The notes under the pieces were generated by a model. The model ran no database searches and had not been told where the DNA came from. It worked only from the letters and a program-made list of their open reading frames with translations. From Novosphingobium fuchskuhlense (lineage in GTDB: Bacteria > Pseudomonadota > Alphaproteobacteria > Sphingomonadales > Sphingomonadaceae): DNA of 64,000 nucleotides. How positions within the stretch are numbered: position 1 is the first letter of the stretch; every line of letters starts with the position of its first letter. Shown here in pieces: positions 11,029-21,884 of this stretch. The DNA is taken from assembly GCF_001519075.1 (NCBI RefSeq), contig NZ_KQ954244.1:2029090-2093089 (forward strand). The letters are read 5' to 3'. Both the position numbers and the translations under genes were made by a program.

Positions 11029-11751
11029 ATGGCTTCGCGTGTGTTCAACAAGGTCATGCTCGCCCTCGCGCTAGGCGCGGCGTTCGTCGCACCGGTTTCG
11101 CCGGCCCAGGCACAGCGGCCGCCGGAAAAGGAAGCGGTCAAGCCGATCAAGGTCGATCCGATCCAGCATGCGCAGACGATGACCTACGCGGTCGATGCCG
11201 ATATCGCGCACGATCCCGACAATGTGCTGCTGCTCGATCTTTCGAACGGCGGGCGCGTGGCGATCCGGCTAATGCCGGAATGGGCCCCGCACCATGTCGA
11301 GCGGATCAAGACGCTGACCAAGCAGGGCTTCTATAACGGGGTGATCTTCCACCGCGTGATCGAAGGCTTCATGGCGCAGACGGGCGATCCCACGGGCACC
11401 GGGCAGGGCGGCTCGACGCTGCCCAACCTCGATGCCGAGTTCAATGATATCCCGCATTTGCGCGGCACCGTCTCGATGGCGCGTACCGATGAGCCGAATA
11501 CGGCGAACAGCCAGTTCTTCATCGTGTTCTATCCGCGCTTCGCGCTCGACCACAAGTATACCAACTTCGGCCGGGTGATCGCAGGGATGGACACCGTCGA
11601 TGCCATTGTGCGTGGCGAGCCGCCGAAGAACCCGACGAAGATCGTGCAGGCAAGCCTCGCCTCGGAAGGCAAGGCCCCGCCGCCGCCACCCGCACCTGCC
11701 GCACCCGCGACGTTCACCGCGGATATGCTGAGCAATTCGAAGTCCAACTGA
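11029..11751 (+). CDS. Exported cyclophilin-type peptidyl-prolyl isomerase
   Basis: The product is a 240-residue cyclophilin with a signal peptide: MASRVFNKVMLALALGAAFV, then a predicted cut after APVSPAQA near residue 28. That places it in the periplasm, where it would speed proline isomerisation during folding. The catalytic core is canonical, with GVIFHRVIEGFMAQTGDPTG (the active Arg is in FHRV). SMARTDEPNTANSQFFIVF follows, and then a DHKYTNFGRVIAGMD segment. The C-terminus has a proline/alanine linker and a short tail. ATG at 11029 is preferred over the TTG just before it. queA follows after about 95 bases containing a small hairpin. Confidence 0.92.
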   Translation: MASRVFNKVMLALALGAAFVAPVSPAQAQRPPEKEAVKPIKVDPIQHAQTMTYAVDADIAHDPDNVLLLDLSNGGRVAIRLMPEWAPHHVERIKTLTKQGFYNGVIFHRVIEGFMAQTGDPTGTGQGGSTLPNLDAEFNDIPHLRGTVSMARTDEPNTANSQFFIVFYPRFALDHKYTNFGRVIAGMDTVDAIVRGEPPKNPTKIVQASLASEGKAPPPPPAPAAPATFTADMLSNSKSN

Positions 11752-11802
11752 GGTTTGGGCCCGGACTGAGCGGTTGGGACGAATACACCAAAGTCCCACC
11801 CG

Positions 11803-11829
11803 TGCCGAGCTTGTCGAAGCCCCTCGGCA
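11803..11829 (+). terminator. Hairpin between the cyclophilin gene and queA
   Basis: TGCCGAG (11803-11809) pairs with CTCGGCA (11823-11829). The sequence lies in the 96-base gap before queA and lacks a T-tract. It may be a transcript-stabilising hairpin, or a copy of a dispersed repeat. Confidence 0.3.
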
Positions 11830-11847
11830 GCGCTAGCGGCAGGCCCC

Positions 11848-12876
11848 ATGCGAGTAGACCTGTTCGATTTCGAGTTGCCGCCCGAACGCATTGCGCTGCG
11901 TCCGGCTTCTCCGCGCGATTCGGCGAAGCTCCTTGGCGTTGGGGCTGAGGGTCCCTTGATCGATGCCGTGGTGCGCGATCTCCCTGCGCTGCTGCGCGCC
12001 GGCGATGTGCTGGTGTTCAACGACACGCGGGTGATCCCGGCGCAGCTGGAAGGCGAAGTCGGCAACGCGCGGATCGGCGCGACCTTGCACAAGCGGATCG
12101 ACCTGAGGCGCTGGCAGGCCTTTGTGCGCAACGGTCGGCGGCTGAAGCCTGGCGTCGTGGTGACCTTCGGTGCGGGCGTGACGGCAGTCGCCGAGGAGCG
12201 CCATGCCGATGGCAGCTGGACGCTGGCGTTCGGCGGCGAGGAGCCGGTCGAGGTGCTGCTGGAGCGCGCAGGGCGAATGCCGCTGCCGCCCTATATCGCC
12301 GGCAAGCGCGCGGTCGATGAACGCGACCGCGCGGATTACCAGACGATGTTTGCCGCCAGAGACGGCGCGGTCGCGGCCCCCACGGCCGCGCTGCACTTCA
12401 CGCCGGAGCTGATGGCGGCGCTGGCCGAGGCGGGGATCGGCCAGGAAACGCTGACGCTGCATGTGGGGGCGGGCACCTTCCTGCCGGTCAAGGCGGAGGA
12501 TACCGACGACCACGCGATGCACGCCGAATGGGGCCGCATCGAGCCCGAGACGGCGGCGCGGCTCAATGCGGTGCGCGCTGCCGGCGGGCGGATCATCGCG
12601 GTGGGCACCACCAGCCTGCGCCTGCTGGAAAGCGCGGCAGACTCGTCCTGCGTGATCCACCCGTTCGCAGGCGACACCAGCATCTTCATCACGCCCGGCT
12701 ACCGCTTCCGCGCGATCGACGGGCTGATGACCAACTTCCACCTGCCCAAATCGACGCTGATGATGCTGGTCAGCGCGCTCATGGGCCTGGAGCGGATGCA
12801 GGAAGCCTACGCCTACGCCATCGCGAACGGGTACCGATTCTACAGCTACGGCGATTCGAGCCTGCTGATCCCCTAA
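11848..12876 (+). CDS. queA: S-adenosylmethionine:tRNA ribosyltransferase-isomerase
   Basis: QueA moves the ribosyl part of S-adenosylmethionine onto 7-aminomethyl-deazaguanine in tRNA, forming epoxyqueuosine. The 342-residue product has the family N-terminus [20 protein letters not shown] and the [15 protein letters not shown] motif. It also has [47 protein letters not shown] and a C-terminal [20 protein letters not shown]. Length matches the family. Its stop overlaps the stop of the convergent DUF465 gene by four bases. tgt, which inserts the deazaguanine base in the same pathway, lies about 1.1 kb downstream. Confidence 0.97.
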   Translation: MRVDLFDFELPPERIALRPASPRDSAKLLGVGAEGPLIDAVVRDLPALLRAGDVLVFNDTRVIPAQLEGEVGNARIGATLHKRIDLRRWQAFVRNGRRLKPGVVVTFGAGVTAVAEERHADGSWTLAFGGEEPVEVLLERAGRMPLPPYIAGKRAVDERDRADYQTMFAARDGAVAAPTAALHFTPELMAALAEAGIGQETLTLHVGAGTFLPVKAEDTDDHAMHAEWGRIEPETAARLNAVRAAGGRIIAVGTTSLRLLESAADSSCVIHPFAGDTSIFITPGYRFRAIDGLMTNFHLPKSTLMMLVSALMGLERMQEAYAYAIANGYRFYSYGDSSLLIP

Positions 12877-13109
12877 GCCGCCACCATTTCGGCGACGGCA
12901 TCGAGCACGGTGAGGCGCTGCTTCTTGAGGTCTTCGAGGTGCTGGTCGGAGGTCGGCTCGATCCCGGTTTCCGCGCGGTGGATGGCCTTGTCGAGCTCGT
13001 AGTAGGCATCGCTGAGCTTGCGGAAATGCGCATCGGAGAGTTTGAGCGCGTGGAGCCGCGCGGCGGCTTCTGGGAAGGCGGCGGCGAGATCGTGGGCGGA
13101 ATGGCTCAT
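12873..13109 (-). CDS. DUF465 / YdcH family small protein
   Basis: This 78-residue protein resembles the YdcH (DUF465) family: short, helical, highly charged, with [28 protein letters not shown] followed by a [21 protein letters not shown] helix. The predicted structure is an antiparallel helical hairpin. The function is unknown in the family. The start is ATG at 13107-13109. The gene is convergent with queA, and the two stop codons overlap by four bases. Confidence 0.85.
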   Translation of the reverse strand: MSHSAHDLAAAFPEAAARLHALKLSDAHFRKLSDAYYELDKAIHRAETGIEPTSDQHLEDLKKQRLTVLDAVAEMVAA

Positions 13110-13176
13110 GAAGGGTCTCCTCGTCTGGGTCTGGGAGGAGCCTAGCAGGGTGTAGCCCCGCGCGAATTGCGACCGA

Positions 13177-13947
13177 TCAATTCGCGAACCAGCCCCAGAT
13201 CAGGCGGCCGGTGAGGGCAAGGCTGGCCGTGACCAGCAGCGGACGGATCAGCGCGGCGCCATAGCGAGTGGCGAGGCGGGTGCCGATCATTGCGCCCACC
13301 ATCGAGCCTGCGCCCATGCACATGCCGAGCAGCCAGATCACCTGTCCGCCAAACGCGAAGACGACGAGGCTGGCGGCATTGCTGGCAAGGTTGAGCAGCT
13401 TGGTGAGGCCGGTTGCGCGGGTGAGGCCAAGTCCGCGCAAGGCGACCAGCGTCGCGGCGAAGAACTGGCCGGTGCCGGGGCCAAAGAACCCGTCGTAGAA
13501 GCCGATCCCGCCCGCGAAGGGGAGGTAGCCGCGCTTCGAGAGGCGCGGCGGGCGCGGCGTATCGTCCATGCGGGGCGAGAGCAGCGTGTAGAGCGCGGCG
13601 CCCATCAGCAGCAGCGGGACGACAAGGCGCAGGACCTGCGCGTCGAAGTGCTGGATGACGAGCGCACCGGCCCCGGCACCGAGGAAGGATGCGATGGTTG
13701 CGGGCAGGTTTGGCCGCAGCGCGAAGAGGCCGGCGCGGTGATAGCGCGTGGTGGCAACTGTGGCTCCCATCGCCGATTGCAGCTTGTTGGTGCCGAGCAT
13801 CAGATGCGGCGGCAGCCCGGCATAGAGCAGCGCGGGGATCGTCAGAAGCCCGCCGCCGCCGGCAATCGCGTCGATGCAGCCGGTGAGAACCGCAAGGCCG
13901 GTAAGCGCTGGGTAGAGCCAGGGGGCGAGGACAAAGGCTTCGTGCAT
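13177..13947 (-). CDS. TauE/SafE (TSUP) family membrane exporter
   Basis: The 256-residue protein has about seven to eight hydrophobic helices and the TSUP-family signature near the N-terminus, [19 protein letters not shown], followed by [13 protein letters not shown]. The second half repeats the theme with [24 protein letters not shown] and [17 protein letters not shown]. Such proteins export or import small sulfur-containing or organic anions; the substrate cannot be told here. ATG at 13945-13947 gives a short N-terminus before the first helix. The open frame that runs further upstream is antisense to tgt. The 5' end is 60 bases from the divergent tgt start. Confidence 0.9.
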   Translation of the reverse strand: MHEAFVLAPWLYPALTGLAVLTGCIDAIAGGGGLLTIPALLYAGLPPHLMLGTNKLQSAMGATVATTRYHRAGLFALRPNLPATIASFLGAGAGALVIQHFDAQVLRLVVPLLLMGAALYTLLSPRMDDTPRPPRLSKRGYLPFAGGIGFYDGFFGPGTGQFFAATLVALRGLGLTRATGLTKLLNLASNAASLVVFAFGGQVIWLLGMCMGAGSMVGAMIGTRLATRYGAALIRPLLVTASLALTGRLIWGWFAN

Positions 13948-14007
13948 TTGCGCCCCATGCGCTTTGGGACTAAGCCGCACAACCTTTCCGGCACCGAGAC
14001 CCCTGCG

Positions 14008-15135
14008 ATGACCCGCTTTTCCTTCACCGTAAATGCCACCGATGGCCGCGCCCGCACCGGAGCGATCACGATGCAGCGCGGCACGATCCGCACACCCGCG
14101 TTCATGCCTGTGGGAACGGCAGGCACGGTCAAGGCGATGAAGGTGGAGGATGTCGCGGCAACGGGGGCGGACATCATCCTCGGCAACACCTACCACCTCA
14201 TGCTGCGGCCTGGCGCGGAGCGGATGGCGCGGCTGGGCGGGCTGCACACCTTCATGCGCTGGGACAAACCGATCCTGACCGACAGCGGCGGCTATCAGGT
14301 GATGAGCCTTTCCGACCTGCGCAAGATCACCGAGGACGGCGTGACCTTCGCGAGCCATATCGATGGATCGCGGCACAACCTGACGCCCGAGCGCAGCATG
14401 GAAATCCAGCGCCTGCTCGGCAGCGATATCGTGATGGCCTTCGACGAGTGCCCCAAGATCGACCAGCCGCGCGAGGTGATCGCGCGGAGCATGCAGATGT
14501 CGATGCGCTGGGCCAGGCGCAGCCGTGACGGCTTCGATGCCGGCGGTGAGCACGCGGAGCGCGCGGCGCTGTTCGGAATCCAGCAGGGCGGGCTGGACGA
14601 GGCGCTGCGCGGTGAAAGCGCTGGGCTGCTGCAGGACATCGGCTTCGACGGCTATGCCATCGGCGGGCTCGCGGTGGGCGAGGGGCAGGAAGCGATGTTC
14701 GCCACGCTCGATTTCGCGCCGGGCCAGCTTCCGGCCGATCGTCCGCGCTATCTGATGGGCGTGGGCAAGCCCGATGATCTCGTCGGTGCGGTGGAGCGCG
14801 GGGTAGACATGTTCGACTGCGTTCTGCCGACGCGTTCGGGCCGCAACGGGCAGGGTTTCACCTGGGACGGGCCGATCAACATGCGCAATGCGCGCCACGC
14901 CGAGGATATGGGGCCGCTCGATGCGGACTGCACCTGCTCCGTCTGCGCCAAATACAGCCGCGCCTATCTGCACCACCTCCACAAGGCGGGCGAGATGCTG
15001 GGAGCCATGCTGCTGACCGAGCACAACCTTGCGTTCTACCAGCAGCTGATGGCCGCGATGCGCGCCGCGATTGCCGAGGGTCGGTTTGCGCGCTTCGCCG
15101 CCGGCTTCCGGGCGCGGTATCTGGCGAGGCGGTAG
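14008..15135 (+). CDS. tgt: tRNA-guanine transglycosylase
   Basis: Tgt exchanges guanine-34 for preQ1 in tRNAs with GUN anticodons, the step before QueA in queuosine synthesis. The 375-residue product has [20 protein letters not shown], the [11 protein letters not shown] segment and [10 protein letters not shown] with the catalytic aspartate. It also has [34 protein letters not shown] with [10 protein letters not shown] (the nucleophilic Asp region), and the zinc site CTCSVC with a later histidine. ATG at 14008 gives the family N-terminus; the frame is open further upstream, but that part is antisense to the TauE/SafE gene. Confidence 0.97.
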   Translation: MTRFSFTVNATDGRARTGAITMQRGTIRTPAFMPVGTAGTVKAMKVEDVAATGADIILGNTYHLMLRPGAERMARLGGLHTFMRWDKPILTDSGGYQVMSLSDLRKITEDGVTFASHIDGSRHNLTPERSMEIQRLLGSDIVMAFDECPKIDQPREVIARSMQMSMRWARRSRDGFDAGGEHAERAALFGIQQGGLDEALRGESAGLLQDIGFDGYAIGGLAVGEGQEAMFATLDFAPGQLPADRPRYLMGVGKPDDLVGAVERGVDMFDCVLPTRSGRNGQGFTWDGPINMRNARHAEDMGPLDADCTCSVCAKYSRAYLHHLHKAGEMLGAMLLTEHNLAFYQQLMAAMRAAIAEGRFARFAAGFRARYLARR

Positions 15136-15207
15136 GGTCTGGCGATCCGGCAGCCACCAAGGCCGCCGGATCGCCATCTCTATCGGGATTGAATGAGAAA
15201 AAAGCTG

Positions 15208-15236
15208 GAAGGCGGGACGTTGGGCATCCCGCCTTC
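15208..15236 (-). terminator. Rho-independent terminator of the TonB receptor gene
   Basis: GAAGGCGGGA at 15208-15217 and TCCCGCCTTC at 15227-15236 form a perfect 10-bp stem with a nine-base loop. On the minus strand it is followed by CCAGC and then six T. It lies directly after the stop of the TonB-dependent receptor gene. Confidence 0.8.
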
Positions 15237-15244
15237 TGGCCGTG

Positions 15245-17905
15245 TCAGAACTTGTAGTTCGCGCTCAGGAAGGCTGCGCGCGGCTGCGTGCCGAGGATCG
15301 GGTAAAGACCCTTGGGATCGTAGGCGCCCTTGGCGAGGCCCTGGCGGTCGATGCTGGCCAGCAGGCTGTCCGACCGAGACCACGACATCACGCCGAGAGT
15401 GTTGGTGACGTTGACCATGTTGAACTGCAGCTTGAACCGGTCGGTCACGTCCCACGAAGCACCGAGGTCCAGCGTGGTGTAGGCCGGCAGGTAGAACGCA
15501 TTGGCCTGATTGGCCGCGCGCTTGCCGAGGTGGTTGACCTCGCCGAACAGCGTGATGCCCTTGATCGGGGTCCAGTCCAGGCCACCGCGCAGGATGATCT
15601 TGGGGTTGTTGTCAGCATCGCCCGGCGCGATCAGGGTGATCGTATCGTCCGTGCCATCACGCTTCGGCCCCTGCGTCCACGAACCGAAATTTCGCGACTT
15701 GGGGTTTTGCACGGTGAGGTTGATGCGGCTCGACAGGGTCGGGGTGATGCGGGCCGCGAGCGCCATTTCGACGCCGTAGGTCTCGATCTCACCCGCCACC
15801 GGCGGCGGCGAGTAGAACTGGCCGGCCTGCGCGCCCGCCGTGTAGGTGAAGGTCTGCGGCGTGGTGACGTTCGAGAGCTTCGAATAGAAGGGGAAGACCT
15901 GCAGGTTGATCCCGCCCTGCGCGTATTTCAGGCCCAGTTCGATCTGCTGGATCTTCTGCGGCTTGGGGAACACCGTGGCGATCTGAGCGGGCGTGTTGAT
16001 GGCGACGATCCCACCGAAATCAGGCGCCTTCTTGCCGTTGGTGTAGCGGATATAGGCATTGAAATTGCTGGAGAACTCGTAAGCCGCCGAGACCGAGAAG
16101 TTGAACATCCGGTAGCTGCGCTTCGTGTTGTAGACCGGGCCGACCGAGGGGACGTTGTTGTCATACAGGGTCAGCGCATCGCCGTCGGCGCCCGTCGGGC
16201 TGAAGCCTGCGGCGAAGGTCTGGTTGGACACGTCGTAGTTGATGCTTTCCCAGCGACCGCCGGCATCGAGCGTCAGCTGCGGCGTTACCGTCCAGGTGTC
16301 GCCGAAGAAGACCGAGTACTGCTTCTGCGTGCCGTGGTAATCGTTGCCGCCCACGGTGCCCAGCGCCTGGAAGCCCGACGGATCGGTGAGCTGGAAGACC
16401 TTTCCGGCGGTGTCGGTGAAGGTTGCGGTCAGCATTTCGGGGTTAGGCGTGAGCGTCGAGAAGCCGATCCCGCCACCGCCCTGGTGGAGGCGCAGCTTCG
16501 AGAGCGCGACATAGCCGCCAAGGGCAAGGTGGTGGCCGCCCCAGTCCTTGGTCAACGTCGCCTGATCGACGAAGTTTTCCGACTTGTAGTGCTGGACGAA
16601 GGCGACCTGCGTGAAGATGCCGTTAGCCAGCAGGTTCTGGTTGGGCAGATTGTTCTGCGTGACCGCCTGGACGCTGAAGCCGAACGGGGTGGGGATCACC
16701 TGGTTGGTGGTGGCGAGCTTGCCGCTGTTCTTGAAGTAGTAATTGATGGTGCCTGCCGGCAGGAAGGCATTGGTGTTGATGAACGAGGTCACCACGTCGG
16801 TCATCGGGCTAGCCGAGATCAGCGCGCCGGTGTTCCAGTCGGTCTTCGAGCTGGTGTAGCGGCCGTTGTTCTCGAACTTCCAGCCATCGCCCAGATCATG
16901 GTTCCACTTGAGGCCGAAGGCCGCGCTGCGCGCATGGACGAGCTTGGTGGGATCCCAGCATTCCTTGCTGCCGTCGGCGCCCGGGAAGCAGTGCGCGGCA
17001 TTCGCCGGCGGCAGATTGGAAGAGGTCTTGGTAAAGCCGGGCGCAATCTGCGTGGCGCCGATGGCAGGCGTGAACTCGTTCCACGCATTGTGATCATCGA
17101 GATACTTGGCGGTGAACAGCAGCGAACCGCCGGCATAATCATAGAGAATGTTGCCGTGGATCTGGCCACCCTTGTTCATGGCGTAGCCCGGATCGCGCGC
17201 ACCGCGGTCCCAGCGGTAGAATCCGCCGATCGAGTAGTAGAGCCCGTTCTCATTGAGCTTGCCGCCGAGGTAGACGTCGCCGCGATAATAGGGATTGGCG
17301 AGATCGCCCTGGAGCCCGCCCTTGAGCTGGACTTCCGCGCCCGGATTGCTCCGGCCGGTCCGCGAGATGTAGTTGAAGATGCCGCCCGGCGCATTGGGCC
17401 CGGTGATCGCCGCCGTGCCGCCGCGCAGGCCTTCCACGCGGGCAAGGTTGAGATCCGGGCGCAGGAAATAGTCGGGGCCGAAGTTGTTCGCGGTGGCGAG
17501 TTCGACCGGCAGGCCGTCTTCCTGCAGCGAGACATAGTAGTAGCCGCTCGCGCCATCGAGCGAGTTGGCCGAGATGCCGCGCGAGAAGACGACGTTGCGG
17601 ATTTCGCCGAGCGACGAGTTCACGAAAACGCCGGGAACGTTCTTGAGCAGGTCCGCAGCGGAAACCGCTGCATGCTGGGCCAATTGCTGGCTCGAGACCA
17701 CGTTGATCGAGATCGGGGCGTTTTCGACCGCGCGCGAACCGAACACGCCGGTGACGATGATCTCGCGCTGGTCCTGATTGGTATCTGCTTCATCGCCCTT
17801 CTGCGCATCAGCGGCGGCAGCCGCATTTGCCAGCGCTGTCGTGCTGGTCCCTGCGAGCATCAGTGCGGCCATTGCCAGACAAGCGTGCGCGTAACCTACC
17901 CTCAT
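15245..17905 (-). CDS. TonB-dependent outer-membrane receptor
   Basis: The 886-residue product is a TonB-dependent receptor for uptake of an unidentified substrate across the outer membrane. The signal peptide ends near TSTTALANAAAA. A TonB-box-like region (REIIVTGVFGSRA) follows. The plug has SAADLLKNVPGVFVNSS and RVEGLRGGTAAITGPNAPGG. The rest is beta-barrel strands, ending in the aromatic AAFLSANYKF. The start is ATG at 17903-17905 with GGAGG upstream, which is better than the longer open frame from 17926. A sigma-70-like promoter overlapped by a palindrome lies 53-80 bases upstream, and a strong terminator follows. No neighbouring hydrolase or transporter reveals the substrate. Confidence 0.92.
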   Translation of the reverse strand: MRVGYAHACLAMAALMLAGTSTTALANAAAAADAQKGDEADTNQDQREIIVTGVFGSRAVENAPISINVVSSQQLAQHAAVSAADLLKNVPGVFVNSSLGEIRNVVFSRGISANSLDGASGYYYVSLQEDGLPVELATANNFGPDYFLRPDLNLARVEGLRGGTAAITGPNAPGGIFNYISRTGRSNPGAEVQLKGGLQGDLANPYYRGDVYLGGKLNENGLYYSIGGFYRWDRGARDPGYAMNKGGQIHGNILYDYAGGSLLFTAKYLDDHNAWNEFTPAIGATQIAPGFTKTSSNLPPANAAHCFPGADGSKECWDPTKLVHARSAAFGLKWNHDLGDGWKFENNGRYTSSKTDWNTGALISASPMTDVVTSFINTNAFLPAGTINYYFKNSGKLATTNQVIPTPFGFSVQAVTQNNLPNQNLLANGIFTQVAFVQHYKSENFVDQATLTKDWGGHHLALGGYVALSKLRLHQGGGGIGFSTLTPNPEMLTATFTDTAGKVFQLTDPSGFQALGTVGGNDYHGTQKQYSVFFGDTWTVTPQLTLDAGGRWESINYDVSNQTFAAGFSPTGADGDALTLYDNNVPSVGPVYNTKRSYRMFNFSVSAAYEFSSNFNAYIRYTNGKKAPDFGGIVAINTPAQIATVFPKPQKIQQIELGLKYAQGGINLQVFPFYSKLSNVTTPQTFTYTAGAQAGQFYSPPPVAGEIETYGVEMALAARITPTLSSRINLTVQNPKSRNFGSWTQGPKRDGTDDTITLIAPGDADNNPKIILRGGLDWTPIKGITLFGEVNHLGKRAANQANAFYLPAYTTLDLGASWDVTDRFKLQFNMVNVTNTLGVMSWSRSDSLLASIDRQGLAKGAYDPKGLYPILGTQPRAAFLSANYKF

Positions 17906-17952
17906 AGCTTCCTCCAAACATCCCAAAGGCTCGGGTGAATCCCCCGATCTGA

Positions 17953-17967
17953 TTGTTAGTATAACAA
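17953..17967. promoter_or_regulatory. Palindromic operator candidate over the receptor promoter
   Basis: TTGTTA and TAACAA flank a three-base centre (GTA), a perfect 6-3-6 inverted repeat. It overlaps the -10 element, so a dimeric repressor bound here would block transcription of the TonB receptor. The half-site style suits a GntR, LacI or TetR-type protein; no regulator gene lies nearby. Confidence 0.5.
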
Positions 17968-17985
17968 ACAGTCAGATATGATCAA
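17958..17985 (-). promoter_or_regulatory. Promoter of the TonB receptor gene
   Basis: On the minus strand TTGATC (complement at 17980-17985) and TATACT (complement at 17958-17963) are separated by 16 bases, a good sigma-70-like pair. The -10 box is 53 bases upstream of the receptor start codon. It is covered by the palindrome at 17953-17967. Confidence 0.6.
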
Positions 17986-18253
17986 TATGGATCGCAACCA
18001 ATCGTTCATGCTGATAAATGATTGGAAATGATGCTTTTGCCGGGGTGTGCGGTGCCTTGCGAGAATGGCGAACCGCGAATCGTGCCTGCGCAAAGCATTG
18101 GCCGGATTGAGAGTTTTGCTCCGATCGGCCTGATGGCAGCGGGCCGGTGCCAGTGTCAGTGTCAGTGCCAGTGTCCGTGTCCGTGTCCGTGTCAGTGCGA
18201 GTGCGAGTGCCTGCGCCAGCGGAAGACGGTGCGGAGCGTGGCCGTGGAGGCAA
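17986..18253. other. Gene-free stretch upstream of the TonB receptor
   Basis: The region from 17906 to 18310 holds no convincing gene. It contains the receptor promoter and palindrome, a hexamer tandem repeat at 18146-18211, and the shared terminator at 18254-18287. The open frames across the repeat encode only Thr-Asp or Cys-Gln alternations, and I reject them. Confidence 0.6.
18146..18211. repeat. Degenerate hexanucleotide tandem repeat, about 11 units
   Basis: Eleven consecutive units follow the pattern (A/C)GTG(T/C)(C/G), for example AGTGTC, CGTGTC and AGTGCG, preceded by GGTGCC. Variants are clustered: the AGTGTC-type units first, then three CGTGTC, then two AGTGCG. That pattern suggests growth by slippage. 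It lies between rpsD and the TonB receptor gene. Confidence 0.85.
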
Positions 18254-18287
18254 CAAAAAAAGGCGGGACTCGCGTCCCGCCTTTTTT
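18254..18287. terminator. Bidirectional terminator downstream of rpsD
   Basis: AGGCGGGAC (18261-18269) pairs with GTCCCGCCT (18274-18282) around a four-base loop. A run of A precedes the stem and a run of T follows it, so it works in both directions. It ends rpsD transcripts on the minus strand. Confidence 0.85.
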
Positions 18288-18310
18288 GTCTGGTTGGAAA
18301 AACCGGTTGA

Positions 18311-18922
18311 TCAGCGCGAGTAGAACTCGACGACCAGGTTCGGTTCCATCTTCACCGGGTAGGGCACTTCGTCGAGCGTGGGGACGCGCACGAAGGTGGC
18401 CTTGTCTGCCTCGGCGGCGACGTAGTCGGGAATGTCACGCTCGGCCAGCGACTGCGCTTCGGCGATCAGCGCCATTTCCTTGGCCTTGGGGCCCAGGGTC
18501 AGCACGTCGCCCGGGCGCACGCGGCGGCTGGCGATGTTGCACTTCACGCCGTTGACGCGGATGTGGCCGTGGCTGACGATCTGGCGGGCCGAGAAGATCG
18601 TCGGCGCGAACTTGGCGCGATACACGATCATGTCGAGGCGCTGCTCGAGCAGACCGATGAGGTTCTGGCCGGTATCGCCCTTCATGGACGCGGCTTCCTG
18701 ATAGGTGCGCTTGAACTGCTTTTCGGTGACGTCGCCGTAGTAGCCCTTGAGCTTCTGCTTGGCGCGCAGCTGGATGCCGAAGTCCGACACCTTGCTCTTG
18801 CGGCGCTGGCCGTGCTGGCCAGGGCCATAGGCGCGGCGGTTGACCGAGCTCTTCGGGCGGCCCCAGATGTTTTCGCCAAGACGGCGGTCAATCTTGTGCT
18901 TTGATGCCTTGCGCTTCGACAT
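18311..18922 (-). CDS. rpsD: 30S ribosomal protein S4
   Basis: S4 is a primary 16S rRNA-binding protein that starts small-subunit assembly and sits in the decoding-side accuracy centre. The product of about 203 residues begins [20 protein letters not shown]. It contains the S4 RNA-binding domain [20 protein letters not shown], then [16 protein letters not shown] near residue 95, and ends [14 protein letters not shown]. The ATG is at 18920-18922 with GGAC upstream. It is a single-gene unit here, with its own promoter-like site and terminator rather than being part of the alpha operon. Confidence 0.97.
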   Translation of the reverse strand: MSKRKASKHKIDRRLGENIWGRPKSSVNRRAYGPGQHGQRRKSKVSDFGIQLRAKQKLKGYYGDVTEKQFKRTYQEAASMKGDTGQNLIGLLEQRLDMIVYRAKFAPTIFSARQIVSHGHIRVNGVKCNIASRRVRPGDVLTLGPKAKEMALIAEAQSLAERDIPDYVAAEADKATFVRVPTLDEVPYPVKMEPNLVVEFYSR

Positions 18923-18954
18923 GGCAAGTCCTTTCAATTTGCTTTGGCAGCCAG

Positions 18955-18991
18955 CTTGAGGCCGGCCTATGGAACCAGCCTTGAGGCCGGC
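18955..18991. repeat. Direct repeat in the rpsD leader
   Basis: CTTGAGGCCGGC occurs twice, at 18955-18966 and 18980-18991, with 13 bases between. Both lie in the untranslated leader of rpsD. They could help form an RNA structure for S4 feedback control, which is known for other rpsD genes, but I see no direct proof. Confidence 0.4.
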
Positions 18992-19080
18992 GTTTCGTAG
19001 ACCCGGAACCGCACCATGTCCCCGTAAGGGGCATGCGGCCACTGCTTCACCGGGCGTGCAGGGCCAATTGCGAAGGCGCG

Positions 19081-19109
19081 CCTAGACCAGCGAATGCGGG
19101 GAATGTCAA
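19081..19109 (-). promoter_or_regulatory. Candidate rpsD promoter
   Basis: On the minus strand a perfect TTGACA (complement at 19104-19109) is followed after 17 bases by TCTAGG (complement at 19081-19086). It lies between the trmJ stop and rpsD, about 160 bases upstream of the start codon. The strong -35 fits a ribosomal-protein promoter; the -10 match is partial. Confidence 0.5.
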
Positions 19110-19135
19110 GGCGAGAGTGGGGATTCGCGCCCCGG

Positions 19136-19863
19136 TCATCGCGGCGTGCGCATCAGGGCGGTGATCACGCCGCGCATGGTCCGCACTTCGAGGTGGTTCC
19201 ACGCGGGCTTGGTCAGCATATTGCGCAAGGTGAGACGGGTGGCGTGCGCGCGGCCTGCCGGTTTGAAGTAGTCACGCGGTTCGAGGTGCTCGGTGATCTG
19301 GGCGATCAGGCCTTCGAGCTCTTCCTGCGGGGCGGGGGGCAGGATCTCTTCGGCGGGAGGCTGGGCAAGGCCGGCTGCCTGCGCATGCTTGGACCATTCG
19401 TAGGCACACAGGATCACCGCTTGAGCGAGATTGAGCGAGCCGAATTCGGGGTTGATCGGCACGGTGATGATCTTGCGCGCGAGCGCGACGTCGTCGGTTT
19501 CGAGGCCGGAGCGTTCGGGGCCGAAGACAAAGGCGGTGCCGCCGACGGCGGTGGCGGTTTCCTTCGCGGCTTCTTCCGGCGTGAGAACCGGTTTGGTGAC
19601 ACCGCGCTTGCGCACCGTGGTGGCGTAGACATGCGCGCAGTCTGCCACAGCGTCGGCGAGGGTTTCGTAAACTTCGGCGTTCGCGAGCACCACGTCGGCA
19701 CCTGCGGCGGCGGGGCCGGCGCTCGGGTTCGGCCAGCCATCGCGCGGGGCGACGAGGCGCATCCGGGTGAGGCCGAAGTTCAGCATGGCGCGGGCGGCCT
19801 TGCCGATGTTTTCGCCGAGCTGGGGACGGACGAGGACGATGACCGGCCCGGATTCGGTGGTTG

Positions 19864-19867
<4 letters not shown>
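19136..19867 (-). CDS. trmJ: TrmJ/TrmH-family RNA 2'-O-methyltransferase
   Basis: This 243-residue SPOUT methyltransferase resembles TrmJ, which methylates ribose 32 in tRNA. The N-terminal motif [20 protein letters not shown] is followed by [18 protein letters not shown]. The SAM-binding knot is formed by [12 protein letters not shown], then [22 protein letters not shown] near residue 150. A C-terminal helical extension is present, as in TrmJ. The start is GTG at 19865-19867 and overlaps the nrdR stop by four bases (GTGA). It is the last gene of the rpiB-glyA-small ORF-nrdR-trmJ operon. Other TrmH-type specificities are possible. Confidence 0.87.
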
Positions 19868-20340
<473 letters not shown>

Positions 20341-20352
20341 CCGGCAGGCGGC

Positions 20353-20556
20353 TTACTTGATCCGCTGATAGAGCGCGATACCCGCGCCCGCGACAAGGCC
20401 GAGCGGCAGCGACACGAAGGGCAGGAGCGCGCCCGCCACCGCGCCGATGCCCGCGCCGATCAGCACGGGCTTGGTCGAGGGGTGATCCATACCCTGCTTC
20501 GCCATGCCGCTGATTTCCTCGGTGGCGCGGCCCAGAAGGTCGTCGTTGTCGGCCAT
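20353..20556 (-). CDS. Small glycine-zipper-like membrane protein
   Basis: The 67-residue product has a polar N-terminal half (MADNDDLLGRATEEISGMAK). A hydrophobic glycine/alanine-rich segment follows (KPVLIGAGIGAVAGALLPFV, then SLPLGLVAGAGIALYQRIK), which could form one or two membrane helices. I do not recognise a named family. It lies three bases after glyA and 12 bases before nrdR, firmly inside the operon, with an ATG at 20554-20556. Its role is unknown. Confidence 0.75.
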   Translation of the reverse strand: MADNDDLLGRATEEISGMAKQGMDHPSTKPVLIGAGIGAVAGALLPFVSLPLGLVAGAGIALYQRIK

Positions 20557-20559
20557 GGC

Positions 20560-21870
<1,311 letters not shown>

Positions 21871-21884
21871 CGGCGGGGCTCCTT

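Noticed and set aside
15242-17938. A long plus-strand frame opposite the TonB receptor.
   Set aside because: Antisense shadow; the minus strand has the signal peptide, plug and barrel features.
18146-18211. The hexamer repeat as a CRISPR array.
   Set aside because: Units are six bases with no spacers; no cas genes in the window.
17972-18256. A minus-strand frame encoding Thr-Asp repeats.
   Set aside because: The repeat is explained by the hexamer DNA repeat; no ribosome-binding site, and the rest of the frame is unlike a protein.
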